Shown: positions 52,796 through 62,378 of the stretch, one piece after another
Numbering within the stretch: position 1 is the first letter of the stretch
How the letters are laid out: each line of letters begins with the position of its first letter
Assembly (NCBI GenBank): GCA_024684215.1
Contig: JAIKXH010000009.1
Location: 1-64,000 of the forward strand
DNA: 64,000 nucleotides
Source: Lachnospiraceae bacterium
Lineage (GTDB): Bacteria > Bacillota > Clostridia > Lachnospirales > Lachnospiraceae
Reading direction: 5' to 3'
Position numbers and translations under genes: made by a program
Notes under the pieces: model-generated
Seen by the model: only the letters and a program-made list of their open reading frames with translations
What the model was told of the DNA's origin: nothing
Databases searched by the model: none

Positions 52796-54865
52796 TTAAT
52801 CCTCTTTGCTTGCAGTCTTGTATCCGCATTCTTTATTACTGCAGAGTTTATATTTGCCCTTTTCAACCATATAGCTTCCGCATTTAGGGCATTTTTCTTC
52901 AACAGGCTTGTCCCATGAAACGAAATCGCACTCGGGATATCCGATACATCCATAGTATCTGCGTCCCTTTTTGGACATTCTCATTACAATATCCTTACCG
53001 CACTTAGGGCAGGAAACGCCTATTTTTTCAAAGAAAGGCTTTGTAAAGCGGCACTCCGGAAAACCGGGGCATGCCAAAAACTTTCCGTGGGGGCCGTATT
53101 TAATTACCATACGTCTGCCGCACTCTTCGCATATCTCGTCGGAAAGTTCATCTTCTATCTTAACCTTCTCAAGCTCCTTTTCGGCAGCTTTTACGGCATC
53201 GTCCAAATCCGGATAGAAATTCTGAACAATGGTCTTCCACTTAACCTCACCGTTCTCAACTCCGTCGAGAAGTGTCTCCAAATTTGCGGTGAAGTTTTCA
53301 TCAACGATTGTAGGGAATGCGTCAACCATAATATCGTTTACGGCATTTCCAAGCTCGGTTGCAAACAGGTTCTTGCCCTCCTTAGCTACATATCGTCTTG
53401 CAATAATTGTGGTTATTGTAGGTGCATATGTGCTGGGACGTCCGATTCCTTTTTCCTCAAGAGCACGTACCAAAGAAGCCTCTGTATAATGTGCAGGGGG
53501 CTGAGTAAAATGCTGCTTGGGATCGAGCTCCTTTAATTTAAGCTTACTGTCTTTACTGATAGCACCGGTAAGAGCATTTTCGAGTTCCTTATCCTCTTCA
53601 CTGGTGTATACACTCATAAAACCGTCAAAAATGCATCTGCCGGCTGCAACGGTAAAAATATGCTCTCCCGCAGATATTTTGACATTGGTGGTTTCATATT
53701 TGGCAGGTGCCATACGGCTTGCCAAAAATCTCTTCCAAATAAGAGTATACAGTCTCAAAAGGTCTCTTGAGAGCTGGTCCTTAAGCTCTGAAGGTGCTCT
53801 GTTAATATCGGTAGGGCGGATAGCTTCGTGTGCATCCTGAATCTTCTTTGCAGATGATGCCGCAGGCTGCTTGCTGCCCTGGTATTTGTCGGAATAATGC
53901 TCAGCTATAAAATCGTGAGCCATCCTTTCAGCCTCGTCGGAAACTCTGGTGGAATCCGTACGAAGGTATGAGATAAGGCCAACGGTTCCTTCGCCCTTTA
54001 TCTCAACTCCTTCATATAGCTGCTGTGCAAGGCGCATGGTCTTGGAGGTCGAAAAGTTAAGCACTTTACTTGCTTCCTGCTGTAAAGTGGATGTTGTGAA
54101 AGGAAGGGGTGCTTTGCGCACGCGCTCACCAACGGTGATATCCTTTACACTGTATTTTGTCTTTTTAACGGCATCAATTATCTCGTTAACCTGCTTTTCG
54201 CTCTTTAACTCAGCCTTTCCTTTTTCGGTACCGTAATACTTTGCGGTGATAGGCTTTTTTTCTCCGTCAACATTAAAGAGAGCCTCAAGTGACCAGTATT
54301 CTTCCGGAATAAACTCGCCAATCTCCTTTTCTCTGTCACAAATAATGCGGAGAGCGATTGACTGAACTCTTCCGGCTGAAAGTCCGCGCTTAACCTTTGC
54401 CCAAAGCACGGGAGATATACGATATCCGACCATACGGTCAAGGATACGTCTGGTCTGCTGTGCATCGACAAGGTCCATATCTATTTCTCTGGGATTTTTC
54501 AGAGATTCTTTTACTGCGTTTTTGGTGATTTCGTTAAAGGTGATACGATAAGTAGGCTTGTTTTCAAGCTTTAAGATGTGATAAAGATGCCATGAAATGG
54601 CTTCTCCCTCACGGTCAGGGTCGGTTGCAAGATATACTTTATCAGCTTTTTTAACAAGCTTTCTTAAATCGGCAACAAGGTCTCCCTTACCGCGAATGGT
54701 AATATATTTGGGTTCGTAATCGTTCTCGATATCGATTCCGAGTGAACTTTTGGGCAAGTCGCGTACATGTCCCTGACTGGCAGCAACTTCGTAATTGCTT
54801 CCCAGGAACTTCTTAATTGTTTTAACCTTTGCAGGTGACTCAACGATCACAAGATTCTTAGACAT
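52796..54865 (-). CDS. topA: DNA topoisomerase I
   Basis: A 689-aa type IA topoisomerase that relaxes negative supercoils. The Toprim domain starts at VIVESPAKVKTIKKFL, the active-site Tyr is in LISYLRTDSTR (about residue 293), and the C-terminus carries three four-Cys zinc fingers (CEECG, CPKCGKD, CPKCGSY). The ATG at 54865 matches the family start and follows AAGGAG. It lies between tRNA-Glu and codY, separated from the tRNA terminator by only about 30 bp. Confidence 0.97.
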   Translation of the reverse strand: MSKNLVIVESPAKVKTIKKFLGSNYEVAASQGHVRDLPKSSLGIDIENDYEPKYITIRGKGDLVADLRKLVKKADKVYLATDPDREGEAISWHLYHILKLENKPTYRITFNEITKNAVKESLKNPREIDMDLVDAQQTRRILDRMVGYRISPVLWAKVKRGLSAGRVQSIALRIICDREKEIGEFIPEEYWSLEALFNVDGEKKPITAKYYGTEKGKAELKSEKQVNEIIDAVKKTKYSVKDITVGERVRKAPLPFTTSTLQQEASKVLNFSTSKTMRLAQQLYEGVEIKGEGTVGLISYLRTDSTRVSDEAERMAHDFIAEHYSDKYQGSKQPAASSAKKIQDAHEAIRPTDINRAPSELKDQLSRDLLRLYTLIWKRFLASRMAPAKYETTNVKISAGEHIFTVAAGRCIFDGFMSVYTSEEDKELENALTGAISKDSKLKLKELDPKQHFTQPPAHYTEASLVRALEEKGIGRPSTYAPTITTIIARRYVAKEGKNLFATELGNAVNDIMVDAFPTIVDENFTANLETLLDGVENGEVKWKTIVQNFYPDLDDAVKAAEKELEKVKIEDELSDEICEECGRRMVIKYGPHGKFLACPGFPECRFTKPFFEKIGVSCPKCGKDIVMRMSKKGRRYYGCIGYPECDFVSWDKPVEEKCPKCGSYMVEKGKYKLCSNKECGYKTASKED

Positions 54866-54896
54866 TACAAACGCTCCTTTTAGTTTACCCTCTAAT

Positions 54897-54924
54897 GAAA
54901 AAATCTTGAGGTGCATCCTCAAGA
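54897..54924 (-). terminator. Terminator between tRNA-Glu and topA
   Basis: Perfect 8-bp stem TCTTGAGG/CCTCAAGA with loop TGCAT, followed on the minus strand by six T. The topA ATG is only 32 bp beyond, leaving little room for a separate topA promoter; attenuation is possible. Confidence 0.88.
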
Positions 54925-54970
54925 CTTCTTTGGGTTGGGCTGTTCAATTTTTTATTCATTGAATTTAGCG

Positions 54971-55042
54971 CAGCTGGTAGGGGAATCGAACCCCTGATTC
55001 CGCCGTGAGAGGGCGGCGTCTTAACCCCTTGACCAACCAGCC
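54971..55042 (-). tRNA. tRNA-Glu (anticodon CTC)
   Basis: Minus-strand cloverleaf of about 72 nt. Acceptor stem GGCTGGT/ACCAGCT, D stem GTC/GAC, anticodon stem CCGCC/GGCGG with loop CTCTCAC giving anticodon CTC (codon GAG), and the T arm with GGTTCGATTC. CCA is not encoded. It has its own promoter and terminator. Confidence 0.93.
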
Positions 55043-55071
55043 ACAGCGCGCTTTATTCACGCGACTTGCTT

Positions 55072-55100
55072 ATATTACTATAAACATAAAAATAATGCAA
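55072..55100 (-). promoter_or_regulatory. Sigma-A promoter of tRNA-Glu
   Basis: Minus strand TTGCAT (55095-55100), 17-bp spacer, TAATAT (55072-55077), about 30 bp upstream of the tRNA. It lies 35 bp after the polC stop codon. Confidence 0.75.
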
Positions 55101-55134
55101 GCACTTTTTTAATTTTTTTTTTACTTTTTATTTT

Positions 55135-58100
55135 TTACATAAAATCAAACAGCGAGATCTGATTTGTTTCAGGCAGGTCTTTAAGTATGCCGAGCCGCAC
55201 AAGACAATCTGTAATGGTACCCGATGCGTGTGATCTTTCTCTGAAATCCTGTTTCGATAAGAAAGGACCGCCCTTTGCCGCTTCAACAATAGAATCCGCA
55301 ACCGTTTCACCGAGGCCGTCTATACTGGTAAGCGAAGGCATTATCCTACCTTCATCGGTTACCTGGAACAGTCTGGCTTTTACCTTAAATATATCTATAG
55401 GTTCAAATTCATATCCCCTCGCACACATCTCTTCTACTACCCGGAGGTCGGAAAGCTGACCTTCCTCCTTGGGTGATAGCTTTTCTACATCGGGGACTTT
55501 TGCGTCGGAATCAGCTTTACGCTTTCTGAATTCCGCAAGATATCTCTCCCTCGTTGCTTTACCCATACACATGATCTCATAAGAAAATGCCTTTGCACGT
55601 ATTGAAAAATACGCAGAGTAATACGCCTGAGGTCTGTGAATCTTGCAATATGCGATTCTCCACGCCATCATAACATACGCCGCAGCATGAGCTTTGGGGA
55701 ACATGTACTCGATCTTCTGGCATGACTCAATATACCAGTCAGGTACATTGTGTGCCTTCATATCTTCCTTCCACTCAGGCCATTTGTCGGACTTTCCCTT
55801 AGCTACGATTCCTTTTCGAACCGCCTCCATTATCTTAAATGATTTTTCGGACTCAATTCCCATACTTATAAGGTATGTCATAATATCGTCACGCGTACAG
55901 ATAGCCGTTGAAATGGTGGCTTTTCCCTCTCTTATAAGGTCCTGGGCATTTCCGAGCCATACGGCGGTACCATGCGAGAGTCCGGATATACGAACGAGGT
56001 CAGAGAAAGCCTGTGGCTTTGTCTCCATAAGCATCCCCATAGCAAAGTCGGTACCAAACTCAGGAATTCCGAGAGCTCCCAGCTGAGTTCCGCCAAGGTC
56101 AGCGGGAGTAACTCCGAGCGCATCGGTATTTTGGAAAAGACTCATTACATCTTTTCCGTCAAGCGGAATATCCTTTACGGGGTCAAGTCCAGTAAGGTCC
56201 TGAAGCATCCTTATCATGGTAGGATCATCGTGTCCTAATATATCAAGCTTTAACAGGTTGTGATCGATACTATGGTAATCGAAATGTGTAGTAATAGTAG
56301 GAATAGGTTTATTTGCAGGGTGCTGAACCGGGGTAAAGGAACATATATCCTCTCCCACGGGCAGAACGACTATTCCGCCGGGATGCTGTCCGGTACTGGT
56401 TCGTACGCCCATGCATCCCTGGACAATACGGTTTATCTCGGCGCCTCTTTTTGCGATGCCTCTCTCCTCAAAATATTTTTTAACATATCCGTATGCGGTT
56501 TTATCAGCGAGACCTGAAATGGTCCCCGCACGGAATGTCTGGCCGGAGCCGAATATAACCTCTGTATACTTGTGAGCCTTAGCCTGGTACTCACCCGAAA
56601 AGTTGAGGTCTATATCAGGCTCCTTATCGCCCTTAAATCCAAGGAATGTCTCGAAAGGAATATCAAATCCTTCCTTTATTAAAGGCTCTCCGCATACGGG
56701 ACAATTTCTGTCCGGCATATCAATACCGGCTTTACCGCCGTACTTTTTAACCTCTTCACTGTCAAAATCCACGAAATGGCACTTGGGGCAGATATAATGA
56801 GGGCTTAAAGGATTTACTTCTGTTATTCCTGACATTGTAGCAACAAAAGAGCTTCCAACGGATCCTCTGCTACCAACGAGATATCCGTCTTCGACGGATT
56901 TCCAAACCAGCTTCTGAGCGATGATATACATAACCGCGAAACCATTGGATATAATAGAGTGCAGCTCTCTTTTAAGTCTTTCTTCTACTATCTCAGGCAA
57001 TACAGGGCCATATATCTCGTGGGCTCTGTTGTAGCAAATGTCTGTGAGAGTCTTGTCAGAGTCCGGAATTACGGGCGGACATTTGTCGGGTCTGACCGGC
57101 GAAATGGTCTCACACATATCCGCAATCATATTTGTATTTGTAACGACAACCTCTTTTGCTTTTTCGGGTCCCAAATACTGGAACTCCTCAAGCATTTCTT
57201 CGGTAGTATGAAGATATAAAGGAGGCTGTCTGTCTGCATCATCAAAGCCTTTTCCGGCCATGATTATCCTTCTGTATATCTCATCGGAAGGATCCAAGAA
57301 ATGCACATCACAAGTAGCCACAACGGGCTTGTGGAATATCTCTCCGAGTTCTACTACTCTTTTGTTTATATCTCTTATATCATCCAGCGAGTTGATGTTT
57401 TTGAATCTTTTTTCCATCAAAACTTCGCCGTTATCAAGTTTTTTTCTGTCTGTGGCATCAACCATATAAGCATTGTTGCCGACAGGCTGTATTTCCAGAT
57501 AGTCATAGAAATCAACAAGCCTTGCTATCTGCTGCTCCGTTTTTCCTTCTACCAGAGCCCTGTATAATTCACCTGCCTCGCAAGCACTTCCCACTATAAG
57601 TCCGTCGCGATATTTTTGAACGCGGCTTTTGGGAACGATTGGAAATCTTCCGCTAAAATAATCCAAATGCGATTCACTTATTAAATGATAGAGATGGACT
57701 CTGCCCAAATCATTTTTAGCAAGTATAATGCAGTGATGTGAGCGCATTTTAGATATGGCAGATTTACTTGAACCGGCCTTTTCGTTAATCTCAGAAAGCT
57801 TTGTATAACCTTCGGAAGAAAGCTGATTCATAAGCTTAATAAATATAAGCGCAGTACACTCCGCATCATCAACAGCTCTGTGATGGTGACCAAGGACAAT
57901 GTTAAGAAGCTTTGCAACCGCATCAAGCGTATATTTCGCATGTCCGGGGAGCTGAACTCTTGATAAAAGAAGGGTATCCATATATGTGAACTTTTGAGGG
58001 TATCCGAGTCTTTCGCAGTTTGCTTTAATGTAGTTAACATCAAATTCAGCATTGTGAGCTACAAGGACGCATCCCTCACAAAATTCCAAAAACTTCGGTA

Positions 58101-59997
58101 AAACAACATCGATGGTCTCCGCTCCCGAAACATCGGAATCGGAAATGGATGTAAGCTTTTCTATTTCATAGGGAATAGGCCTCTCGGGATTTACAAACAC
58201 CGAGAAGCGGTCTATTATCTCTCCGTTTTTGACCTTTACCGCACCTATTTCTATTATGCGGTCGTTGACGGGTGAAAAGCCCGTTGTCTCTATATCAAAA
58301 ACTACAAATTCAGAATCAAATCCGCAGTCTTCATCATCCATTACAACCTTCAAAAGGTCGTCTGCCAGATAGCATTCCACACCGTATAAAACCTTGAAAA
58401 AGTCTTGTCTGTCAGGGTTTTTGTCGCCCGCTTCAGCGCGTTTTCCTTTTTCGGCTTTCCATAAATCATCCCAGGCATGTCCCGCATCGGTAAAGCCCTG
58501 AACTACACCATGGTCGGTAATCGCAATAGCCCTGTGTCCCCAATTGTATGCGCGTTTTACAATATCCTTTGGTTCGGAAACGGCATCCATATCACTCATT
58601 TTTGTATGACAATGAAGCTCTACCCTTTTGTGCAGAGCGAGGTCCTCACGAGTCGTTAAAAAGCTTGGAATTTTGGTGATTGAAGTAATGTTGCCAATGG
58701 TTATTTCATGGGAAAATCTGTCATAGGAAGCCATTCCTTTTACTTTGACAAATTCTTTCTCATAAAGGTCTTTTTCAAGCTCACCGATCTTTTCTGACGG
58801 TATAAAAAGCTTTACCGAAATAGAGTCTGTAAAATCGGTTATTTCAAATGTATAAATACAGGTATCAGGTCGATTTTTAAGTATAAGCTGCTCCCTGGAC
58901 ATCACTTGTCCTCTGGCTACAACTTCGCCTATCTCGCCTACGATATCCTCAATTTTTGTACATTCAATTCCCTCTTCGATTTCTCTGCCGTATATAACGT
59001 CGGGATTATCGCACCATTTAAGCTCTCCATAGGTTCTGCCCCTGGAATATCCGCTTTTAAACCCGCCGTTTTTAAATCCGCCGCTCTTAAACGATGAATC
59101 GTCTTTGCCGCTTTTCTGGAATTTAGATACTTTATCGTTGTTATTAGAGCCTGACTTTGAGTCGGCTTTTTCTTCGCTTTTTCCGGAAGGAGAAGTGCTT
59201 TCAGGGCCGGATACAGCCGCATTATTCGACTCGGCTTTACCTGTCTGAGAGCTGCCTGCTTTATCGTTAACCGCAGCCCCGCTTCCAATACCTGCGGCAT
59301 TTTTAGCGCTACCCGCGCCGCTTTCTCCCGCAGCTTCACCGCTCTCTTGTTTTTCCTTTCGCACATCACCGATATAGATAGGATTTTTCTCAGCGCCGAA
59401 TCCGAGCTTCTTTTCGATTTCTTTTACCCTTAAGTTTAATTTGAATTCTGTTTCCTTTTGATAGTCGTTTTCCGGAGCTTCGTAATAATCTATGTTTACC
59501 ACTGCATGCAGCATAAATCTGTTGTTTAAAACATTTATAAGATAGTCGGAAAGCTCCCTTTCCTTTTCCCTGTACAAAAAAACATCCTGAACGTGCAGCT
59601 TAAGGCTATTCTCATCCGCCACATCAATTTTTGCGCTGTGAAAAGCATTGTACAAAGTGAGCGAATGGCTCATAAGCTCAGCTTCAAAGCTGTCTTTATA
59701 TATCTCAAGTACATGCTTTAGATTATAACTGTCGGACAGATCAAACTGCTCTATGATCTTTACGGAAAAATCATCGGGATCCTGGCCGCAAGCCTCGGAA
59801 AACTGGATTCTGATGTCTTCTTCCACTTCAAGAACGGTAGTTTTGGGGATAACATGTGTACTGAGTACGTAAATACGCAGTACATGCCTGTCTTTTGTGG
59901 CAGCTACTTTTTTAACTGTCGTATCGGCAAAATAATCCTTCGCCTTATTTTTTAATTGTAAAGTAGGAAATACCTCAAAAAAACTCTTGTCTACCAC
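55135..59997 (-). CDS. polC: DNA polymerase III alpha subunit, PolC type
   Basis: The main Gram-positive replicative polymerase, 1620 aa. Order: N-terminal domain (1-205), a low-complexity Gly/Ser/Ala/Lys insert (about 211-320), OB domain (about 350-440), PHP domain starting ELHCHTKMSDMD (460), split by the proofreading exonuclease (VFDIETTGF at 566; HRAVDDAE at 706), then the palm with PDIDLNFS (about 1127), a zinc-binding set CPKC/CPVC (about 1070 and 1099), and the fingers and C-terminal region. Usual PolC is about 1430-1460 aa; the insert explains most of the extra length. It lies 23 bp after ispG. Confidence 0.97.
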   Translation of the reverse strand: MVDKSFFEVFPTLQLKNKAKDYFADTTVKKVAATKDRHVLRIYVLSTHVIPKTTVLEVEEDIRIQFSEACGQDPDDFSVKIIEQFDLSDSYNLKHVLEIYKDSFEAELMSHSLTLYNAFHSAKIDVADENSLKLHVQDVFLYREKERELSDYLINVLNNRFMLHAVVNIDYYEAPENDYQKETEFKLNLRVKEIEKKLGFGAEKNPIYIGDVRKEKQESGEAAGESGAGSAKNAAGIGSGAAVNDKAGSSQTGKAESNNAAVSGPESTSPSGKSEEKADSKSGSNNNDKVSKFQKSGKDDSSFKSGGFKNGGFKSGYSRGRTYGELKWCDNPDVIYGREIEEGIECTKIEDIVGEIGEVVARGQVMSREQLILKNRPDTCIYTFEITDFTDSISVKLFIPSEKIGELEKDLYEKEFVKVKGMASYDRFSHEITIGNITSITKIPSFLTTREDLALHKRVELHCHTKMSDMDAVSEPKDIVKRAYNWGHRAIAITDHGVVQGFTDAGHAWDDLWKAEKGKRAEAGDKNPDRQDFFKVLYGVECYLADDLLKVVMDDEDCGFDSEFVVFDIETTGFSPVNDRIIEIGAVKVKNGEIIDRFSVFVNPERPIPYEIEKLTSISDSDVSGAETIDVVLPKFLEFCEGCVLVAHNAEFDVNYIKANCERLGYPQKFTYMDTLLLSRVQLPGHAKYTLDAVAKLLNIVLGHHHRAVDDAECTALIFIKLMNQLSSEGYTKLSEINEKAGSSKSAISKMRSHHCIILAKNDLGRVHLYHLISESHLDYFSGRFPIVPKSRVQKYRDGLIVGSACEAGELYRALVEGKTEQQIARLVDFYDYLEIQPVGNNAYMVDATDRKKLDNGEVLMEKRFKNINSLDDIRDINKRVVELGEIFHKPVVATCDVHFLDPSDEIYRRIIMAGKGFDDADRQPPLYLHTTEEMLEEFQYLGPEKAKEVVVTNTNMIADMCETISPVRPDKCPPVIPDSDKTLTDICYNRAHEIYGPVLPEIVEERLKRELHSIISNGFAVMYIIAQKLVWKSVEDGYLVGSRGSVGSSFVATMSGITEVNPLSPHYICPKCHFVDFDSEEVKKYGGKAGIDMPDRNCPVCGEPLIKEGFDIPFETFLGFKGDKEPDIDLNFSGEYQAKAHKYTEVIFGSGQTFRAGTISGLADKTAYGYVKKYFEERGIAKRGAEINRIVQGCMGVRTSTGQHPGGIVVLPVGEDICSFTPVQHPANKPIPTITTHFDYHSIDHNLLKLDILGHDDPTMIRMLQDLTGLDPVKDIPLDGKDVMSLFQNTDALGVTPADLGGTQLGALGIPEFGTDFAMGMLMETKPQAFSDLVRISGLSHGTAVWLGNAQDLIREGKATISTAICTRDDIMTYLISMGIESEKSFKIMEAVRKGIVAKGKSDKWPEWKEDMKAHNVPDWYIESCQKIEYMFPKAHAAAYVMMAWRIAYCKIHRPQAYYSAYFSIRAKAFSYEIMCMGKATRERYLAEFRKRKADSDAKVPDVEKLSPKEEGQLSDLRVVEEMCARGYEFEPIDIFKVKARLFQVTDEGRIMPSLTSIDGLGETVADSIVEAAKGGPFLSKQDFRERSHASGTITDCLVRLGILKDLPETNQISLFDFM

Positions 59998-60020
59998 AAC
60001 AAAACCACCTTATTGTTATA

Positions 60021-61088
60021 TCAATTTAATTCGTTCCAATGATCAAGCTCATATTTTAATGTGTTTAAAAGTTCGGATTCCGGCACTTTTTTGATAATCT
60101 CACCTTTTTTGATAAGAATGCCCTCACCGATTCCGCCGGCAACGCCAAGATCGGCCTCTTTCGCTTCTCCGGGGCCGTTTACAACGCAGCCCATTACTGC
60201 AACCTTTATATCAAGAGGATAATCCTCAACCAGCTTTTCAACCTTTCCCGCAAGGTTTATAAGGTCAATCTGCGTTCTACCGCATGTAGGGCAGGAAACA
60301 ACCTCTATGCCGCCTTTTCTGAGTCCCAGCGTTCTGAGGATAAGTTTAGCCGCTTTTATCTCCTCCACCGGGTCTCCTGTAAGTGACACTCTTATAGTGT
60401 CTCCAATTCCCTGATTTAGTATAAGTCCGAGTCCTATAGATGATTTAATGCTTCCGCTCATTACGGTTCCGGCTTCGGTAATTCCCACATGAAGGGGATA
60501 CGGTGTTTTTCCCGCAAGCAATTCGTGCGCTTTTACGCACATCATTACATCGGATGATTTTATACTGATTACAAGATTGTCGTAGTCGAAATCCTCTATT
60601 ATATGCACCTTATCAAGGGCACTTTCAACTATACCTTCAGCCGTTACTCCGCCATATTTCTCAATTAGCGGCTTTTCGAGCGAACCGGAGTTAACACCGA
60701 CTCTGATCGGTATATTTCTCTCCTTTGCCACATCTATCACTGCCTTTATTTTTTCTCTCCCGCCTATATTTCCGGGATTAATTCTGATTTTGTCCGCTCC
60801 GTTTTCCATTGCGGCAATGGCCATGTGATAGTCAAAATGTATGTCCGCAACAAGGGGAATATGAATCTGCTTTTTTATCTCCTTTATAGCCTCGGCAGCC
60901 GCAAGCGTGGGAACAGTGCATCTTATAATCTCACATCCGGCATTTTCAAGGCGCAAAATCTGATCTACAGTAGATTTTACATCCTCTGTCTTTGTATTTG
61001 TCATAGACTGAATCGCAATGGGCTCACCTCCGCCTATCACCCTTCCGCCTATATTGATTTTCTTGGTGTTTTCTCTATATAAAGGCAT
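60021..61088 (-). CDS. ispG: 4-hydroxy-3-methylbut-2-enyl diphosphate synthase IspG
   Basis: A 355-aa iron-sulfur enzyme making HMBPP, the IspH substrate, in the MEP pathway. The TIM-barrel N-terminal part has QSMTNTKTEDV and VADIHFDYHMA, and the cluster cysteines are in SCPTCGRTQIDL and CVVNGPGEA. I chose the ATG at 61088 (MPLYRENTKK) after AAGGAG; a reading 20 codons longer is hydrophobic and not family-like. It lies directly upstream of polC, a common Clostridia order. Confidence 0.97.
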   Translation of the reverse strand: MPLYRENTKKINIGGRVIGGGEPIAIQSMTNTKTEDVKSTVDQILRLENAGCEIIRCTVPTLAAAEAIKEIKKQIHIPLVADIHFDYHMAIAAMENGADKIRINPGNIGGREKIKAVIDVAKERNIPIRVGVNSGSLEKPLIEKYGGVTAEGIVESALDKVHIIEDFDYDNLVISIKSSDVMMCVKAHELLAGKTPYPLHVGITEAGTVMSGSIKSSIGLGLILNQGIGDTIRVSLTGDPVEEIKAAKLILRTLGLRKGGIEVVSCPTCGRTQIDLINLAGKVEKLVEDYPLDIKVAVMGCVVNGPGEAKEADLGVAGGIGEGILIKKGEIIKKVPESELLNTLKYELDHWNELN

Positions 61089-61234
61089 CTTCTTCTCCTT
61101 GATATTTCCTTGGTAATACCCCGACAAAAAAATAAAGCACATAAACAATGCTCTAACAGGATTAATTTTACCATATCTAATTTATAAAAAACTCACCAAA
61201 TATATAGTTTTATTTTCTACAATAATTGGTGAAA

Positions 61235-61277
61235 AAAAAGCAATGATACAATTAATGATTAATTAGTATCATTGCTT
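61235..61277 (-). terminator. Rho-independent terminator in the tpiA-ispG gap (second)
   Basis: Perfect 11-bp stem AGCAATGATAC/GTATCATTGCT (61239-61249 with 61266-61276), inner AATTAA/TTAATT pairing, then eight T on the minus strand. Directional for minus-strand transcription. Confidence 0.88.
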
Positions 61278-61284
61278 ATAAGCA

Positions 61285-61402
61285 AAATAAAAACTCCGCG
61301 CTAACGGAGTTTTTATAAAAAGGAGAGAGATTTATGAGAACCCACTTTCGTGGGTGGTGTAGGTTTTATTACCTCAACCGTTGTATAGATATTAACACCT
61401 AA
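61285..61402 (-). ncRNA. Candidate small RNA with C/U-rich anti-Shine-Dalgarno loop
   Basis: On the minus strand: a CCCAC-GAAA-GTGGG hairpin (near 61341-61354), then a single-stranded pyrimidine tract (TCTCTCTCC, 61320-61330) complementary to ribosome binding sites, then a terminator (61289-61314). This is the layout of a Firmicutes regulatory RNA. No clear promoter was found. On the plus strand the same tract is a perfect ribosome binding site ahead of a 22-codon frame (61334-61402), so the alternative is a plus-strand micro-ORF. Confidence 0.45.
61289..61314 (-). terminator. Rho-independent terminator in the tpiA-ispG gap (first)
   Basis: Ten-bp stem AAAAACTCCG/CGGAGTTTTT with loop CGCTAA. 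A/T runs on both sides make it usable in either direction. It would end the candidate small RNA. Confidence 0.85.
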
Positions 61403-61512
61403 TTGTGGATACTTTGTGTCCAAATTCAAAAACAAAAATAAAAATTATTAAAAAGAAATAAAGTAAACGTTTAATATGTATTAAAACTCTGCGTTACACA
61501 TTATTAAAACCA

Positions 61513-61580
61513 AAAAAGACCCGGTGCTATGATATATACCCAGAATTCCGGATACATATCAGTCTGCCCCTAGGTCTCTT
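61513..61580 (-). terminator. Branched terminator after tpiA
   Basis: On the minus strand an outer AGACC/GGTCT stem encloses an 11-bp stem (GATATGTATCC with GGGTATATATC, two wobbles), followed by TTTTTT. It begins about 30 bp past the tpiA stop. Confidence 0.8.
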
Positions 61581-61609
61581 TGATTATTTACCTTGATATC
61601 ACGCGATTA

Positions 61610-62356
61610 TTATGCGTTAACGATCTTTCCGAAGTCAGCCTTAAGAGATGCGCCTCCGATAAGTCCGCCGTCAATGTTGGGCTTTGAAAGAAGCTCAGCA
61701 GCGTTAGCGGCATTCATTGATCCGCCGTACTGGATGCGAACAGCTTCTGCGGTAGCCTGGTCATAAAGCTTGCAGATAAGCTCACGGATAAATGCACAAA
61801 CTTCCTCAGCCTGATCAGCGGTAGCAGTCTCTCCGGTTCCGATAGCCCAGATAGGCTCGTAAGCGATAACAAGATTCTTAACCTGATCTGCACTTACTCC
61901 CAAAAGGTCCCAGGTAATCTGTCTCTCGATCCACTCTTTGTAAGTTCCTGCCTTACGAAGTGCAAGAGACTCACCACAGCAAAGGATGGGAGTAAGTCCG
62001 GCTGCAAATGCCTTCTTTACCTTTGCATTGATAAGGATATCATTCTCTCCGAAGATATCTCTTCTCTCAGAATGTCCCATGATAACATATTTAACGCCTG
62101 CGTCAACAAGCATGGGTGCTGAGATTTCTCCGGTGAATGCACCCTTGTCCTCGATATAGAAGTTCTCGGCACCGACATTAACATTGGTTCCTTTTACAGC
62201 TTCTACAACGGGTACGATATCGATAGCAGGTACGCAGTAAACTACATCAACTGCATCATTCTTTACTAAATCTTTAAGCTCTGCACAGAGTGCAACTGCC
62301 TCGCTGGGAGTCTTGTTCATCTTCCAGTTGCCGGCAATAATTCTTCTTCTTGCCAT
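61610..62356 (-). CDS. tpiA: Triose-phosphate isomerase
   Basis: A 248-aa glycolytic TIM-barrel enzyme converting DHAP and GAP. Active-site Lys is in GNWKMN (near residue 11), His in GHSERR and Glu in [11 protein letters not shown], with the phosphate loop YGGSMN. I chose the ATG at 62356 (MARRRII) after AAGGAG; a reading 13 codons longer begins inside the structured element. It follows pgk in the glycolytic run. Confidence 0.97.
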   Translation of the reverse strand: MARRRIIAGNWKMNKTPSEAVALCAELKDLVKNDAVDVVYCVPAIDIVPVVEAVKGTNVNVGAENFYIEDKGAFTGEISAPMLVDAGVKYVIMGHSERRDIFGENDILINAKVKKAFAAGLTPILCCGESLALRKAGTYKEWIERQITWDLLGVSADQVKNLVIAYEPIWAIGTGETATADQAEEVCAFIRELICKLYDQATAEAVRIQYGGSMNAANAAELLSKPNIDGGLIGGASLKADFGKIVNA

Positions 62357-62378
62357 GATATTCTCCTTAATTAACTTT

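Larger units (their letters stand above)
61089..61609. other. 521-bp gap between tpiA and ispG
   Basis: The only stretch over 300 bp without a clear protein gene. From tpiA onward on the minus strand it holds the tpiA terminator (61513-61580), an AT-rich stretch (61400-61510), the candidate small RNA or plus-strand micro-ORF (61285-61402), two terminators and about 140 bp of AT-rich leader before ispG with a possible TGGTAAAAT extended -10 but no good -35. Confidence 0.8.
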
